From: Allohahella marinimesophila
GTDB lineage: Bacteria; Pseudomonadota; Gammaproteobacteria; Pseudomonadales; Oleiphilaceae
DNA: 64,000 bases
Assembly (NCBI RefSeq): GCF_039538005.1
Contig: NZ_BAABBO010000024.1
Coordinates: 18,415-82,414, forward strand
Direction of reading: 5' to 3'
A model generated the notes under the pieces. It saw only the letters and a list, made by a program, of their open reading frames with translations, was not told the origin of the DNA and did no database searches. Below, piece by piece: positions 62,547-64,000 of the stretch; within the stretch, counting starts at the first letter, position 1; each line of letters begins with the position of its first letter. The translations under genes were made by a program, and so were the position numbers.

Positions 62547-62557
62547 AGGAATTGAAT

Positions 62558-63016
62558 ATGGGGCTGGTTGAGGAAATTCTGGGCCTATGGGCTGGAAATG
62601 TTATCGAAACAGATTCGGTTGTTCGAATTGAACACCAAAATGGTGACTACTCTCACTTGTACCGAAGAAGGGATGCTCCCTATGCGACAGACGTCCCCGC
62701 TCAGATCCGCTACATTTACGATGAGTTCGATGGCGTAGATATACTAAGCAGTGCCTTCAAAATTTCTCCGATCGCGAATCCATCTGCCTATGGCGGCGTG
62801 AGGCTTTTCTCTTCTGCTGACGAGCTCGTTTTCCAAATGTCAGACATTCAATTTCGTGAGAGGGTACTGCCCTTTTGTAACGAGACAGGGAACTGGATTT
62901 ACGCCGCCTCCTATGACTCGAGGCTGATCTTTCGCTTCGATGTTGAGACTGGAGTTATAACCGAACATCCCAGTTTCAGAGAGGTGCTGGGATTCTATGC
63001 AGACGCAATTAGGTGA
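62558..63016 (+). CDS. Cassette 7 hypothetical protein, possibly SUKH/SMI1-like
   Basis: 152 residues from ATG 62558, which has AGGA 7 nt upstream. An in-frame ATG inside the attC core (62543) would add five residues. The pattern of Asp/Gly-rich acidic loops, the ending WIYAASYDSRLIFRFDVETGV and a final amphipathic helix (FREVLGFYADAI) recall SUKH immunity-type proteins. The resemblance is weak. The stop lies just before attC7. Confidence 0.65.
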   Translation: MGLVEEILGLWAGNVIETDSVVRIEHQNGDYSHLYRRRDAPYATDVPAQIRYIYDEFDGVDILSSAFKISPIANPSAYGGVRLFSSADELVFQMSDIQFRERVLPFCNETGNWIYAASYDSRLIFRFDVETGVITEHPSFREVLGFYADAIR

Positions 63017-63018
63017 GT

Positions 63019-63132
63019 GCATAACAAGGCCATGCAAGGGACAAATTTCCGTTCCGTTTTTTGTGCTTTCGCTTCGCTCAATTATTGCACAAAATACTCC
63101 ACTCCAATTTGCCCATGATGGCAGCGTTAGGC
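63019..63132 (+). other. attC site 7
   Basis: Runs from GCATAAC to GTTAGGC, 114 bp, a near copy of attC4. Cleavage is expected between 63126 and 63127. Confidence 0.82.
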
Positions 63133-63149
63133 GTAAAGAGAGATCGTGA

Positions 63150-63884
63150 ATGAAATGGACGTCTGAAAAAATTCTTGAGACCTTAGATTCATGTGCAGAA
63201 GAGTTCACTTTTCCTGTCCTTGATAATGGCTATGTCTATTTAGCTGCAACGAGGATGTCAATTTTTGGAAATGAAAGTGACTGGGCGATCGTAATTGAAG
63301 TTTTTGGTTTCTCTCCAAGGTCAGGTGACCCTGATGTTCAAATTTACACATTCTCAAATAATCTCTATGAAAGAGATTCATCGGAAAAATATGTATCTGA
63401 AGAAGCATACAGAAACTATCTAGAAAATAACCCATTTAATGAATCAAGGTTTATCTATCCAATCGACAATAGTGATTGGATAGATGAAGAAGAACAAGAA
63501 AGTCTTAACCTCAATGGAACATGTCTTCTGCGAAGCAAAGAGATTTCATTTCCGCTGATTTCTGACTATGAGAAATCAGGAATTGAGCTAGAAGAAGATG
63601 TTCCGCTAACTTTCGAGTTCTGTCGGTTTTTAGCAGAAAACTACAGAGAGTTAGTTTTGTGTACACAAGAAGAATTAAGAGTTAGCGTGTTGCCAAGCAT
63701 GGAATTACTTTTCCAATTAGATGACTGGGAGCATCCTGATATTTCAGATGGGGAGCTACCCAGCTCATCTGAAGACTTCAAGAATATTGCAAATGCACTT
63801 GAAAAGGGTTCATTTGAGTCATTTGAAGCAAGTGATAAGAACAATACCCATTGGCGTAATTGGCCGGAGGCTGGCACGCTGTGA
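63150..63884 (+). CDS. Cassette 8 hypothetical acidic protein (DUF7003-like)
   Basis: 244 residues, strongly acidic and encoded by clearly more AT-rich DNA than the core genome, pointing to a foreign source. The central block NPFNESRFIYPIDNSDWIDEEE, with the YPIDN-x-DW motif, reminds me of DUF7003 proteins. No catalytic motif, signal peptide or membrane segment is seen. AAAGAGAG upstream of ATG 63150 is a good ribosome site inside the cassette. The stop is 7 bp before attC8. Confidence 0.75.
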   Translation: MKWTSEKILETLDSCAEEFTFPVLDNGYVYLAATRMSIFGNESDWAIVIEVFGFSPRSGDPDVQIYTFSNNLYERDSSEKYVSEEAYRNYLENNPFNESRFIYPIDNSDWIDEEEQESLNLNGTCLLRSKEISFPLISDYEKSGIELEEDVPLTFEFCRFLAENYRELVLCTQEELRVSVLPSMELLFQLDDWEHPDISDGELPSSSEDFKNIANALEKGSFESFEASDKNNTHWRNWPEAGTL

Positions 63885-63891
63885 GAAAGGC

Positions 63892-63987
63892 GCCTAACAA
63901 GCAGCAGCAACCGACCGTCAAAAGTGTCACTCAAATTGCTGCGCAATTACGTGCCACTTTTGCCGGCGGCTGTGCTGGGCGTTCTGG
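63892..63987 (+). other. attC site 8
   Basis: Runs from GCCTAAC to GTTCTGG, 96 bp. Arms GTCAAAAGTG/CACTTTTGCC and TTGCTGCGCAA form an extended hairpin. The core departs from GTTRRRY at the fourth base. Cleavage is expected between 63981 and 63982. Confidence 0.75.
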
Positions 63988-64000
63988 CTGTAGAAAAACC
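63982..64000 (+). other. Start of cassette 9, cut by the window end
   Basis: Nineteen bases follow the attC8 cleavage point. They are too short to contain a recognisable gene, but show that the array continues. Confidence 0.55.

Larger units (their letters stand above)
57986..64000. mobile_element. Chromosomal integron: integrase, attI region and at least nine gene cassettes
   Basis: The element consists of intI (minus strand), a leader with a LexA box and possible Pc promoter, an attI region ending near 59397, and a cassette array that continues past the window. Eight attC-like sites were recognised by inverse core, imperfect palindrome and core site, with coordinates under each. All cassettes face away from intI. 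Most cassette genes are unrecognised, as is normal for chromosomal integrons. Confidence 0.92.

Noticed and set aside
58952..64000. CRISPR array as explanation of the repeated elements after 59 kb
   Set aside because: The repeats are long imperfect palindromes of different sizes, separated by whole genes, which fits attC sites and not short direct repeats with spacers.
1..64000. tRNA and rRNA genes
   Set aside because: No cloverleaf with a GTTC-type T-arm or rRNA-like segment was noticed in the gaps. A tRNAscan-SE run would settle it.

Overview
The window looks like the chromosome of a flagellated, aerobic gammaproteobacterium of the Pseudomonadales/Oceanospirillales type. The evidence is gene content and local order, recalled rather than searched. 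The class II ribonucleotide reductase is split into two ORFs as in Pseudomonas aeruginosa. fadB-fadA lies next to topA with one small membrane-anchored coiled-coil gene between them. gltA is divergent from sdhCDAB-sucAB-lpd-sucCD. A GntR gene precedes smc-zipA-ligA, and flgN-flgM-flgA is divergent from cheV-cheR. The species cannot be named from sequence reading alone.

Layout, 1-33 kb. 1-4 kb holds nrdJ (two ORFs, minus strand) under a promoter with an NrdR-like palindrome, and a sugar/flavonol-type epimerase. 4-7.4 kb holds a CheV adaptor, a MOSC protein and two unrecognised proteins. 7.9-14.9 kb holds fatty-acid beta-oxidation (fadBA), a coiled-coil protein and topA. 14.9-28.9 kb is a TCA-cycle block: citrate synthase plus a beta-hydroxyacid dehydrogenase on the minus strand, and succinate dehydrogenase, 2-oxoglutarate dehydrogenase and succinyl-CoA synthetase on the plus strand, ending at a clear terminator. 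29-32.5 kb holds trpS-scpA-scpB-rluB, with tightly overlapping genes from scpA to rluB, facing a diguanylate cyclase.

Layout, 33-58 kb. 33.7-41.4 kb holds a GntR regulator, smc, zipA and ligA. 41.5-48.3 kb holds a large lipoprotein, an MnmC with a decayed methyltransferase half, a membrane GGDEF protein with a degenerate active site, and a divergent membrane protein with tandem c-di-GMP-binding (MshEN) motifs. 48.4-52.3 kb is a flagellar/chemotaxis cluster with a sigma-28 promoter for flgMN and two facing sigma-54-type promoters for flgA and cheV. 52.2-58 kb holds mobA, a DUF2058 protein, a MipA-like outer-membrane protein and a nitrate-type ABC transporter with its own sigma-54-type promoter.

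From 57,986 to the end of the window lies a chromosomal integron. It has an integron integrase on the minus strand with a perfect CTGT-N8-ACAG LexA box before its start, a probable attI region, and at least eight complete gene cassettes plus the start of a ninth. The cassettes are separated by eight recognisable attC sites and all point away from the integrase. Two cassettes are divergent copies of the same non-coding 345-347 bp element, one cassette gene is frameshifted and one has an early amber codon. The attC sites fall into several families. Several GTTATGC core sites supply an ATG, creating mini-cistrons that overlap the cassette gene start. This is the most unusual part of the window. 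Most of the rest is conserved core genome.
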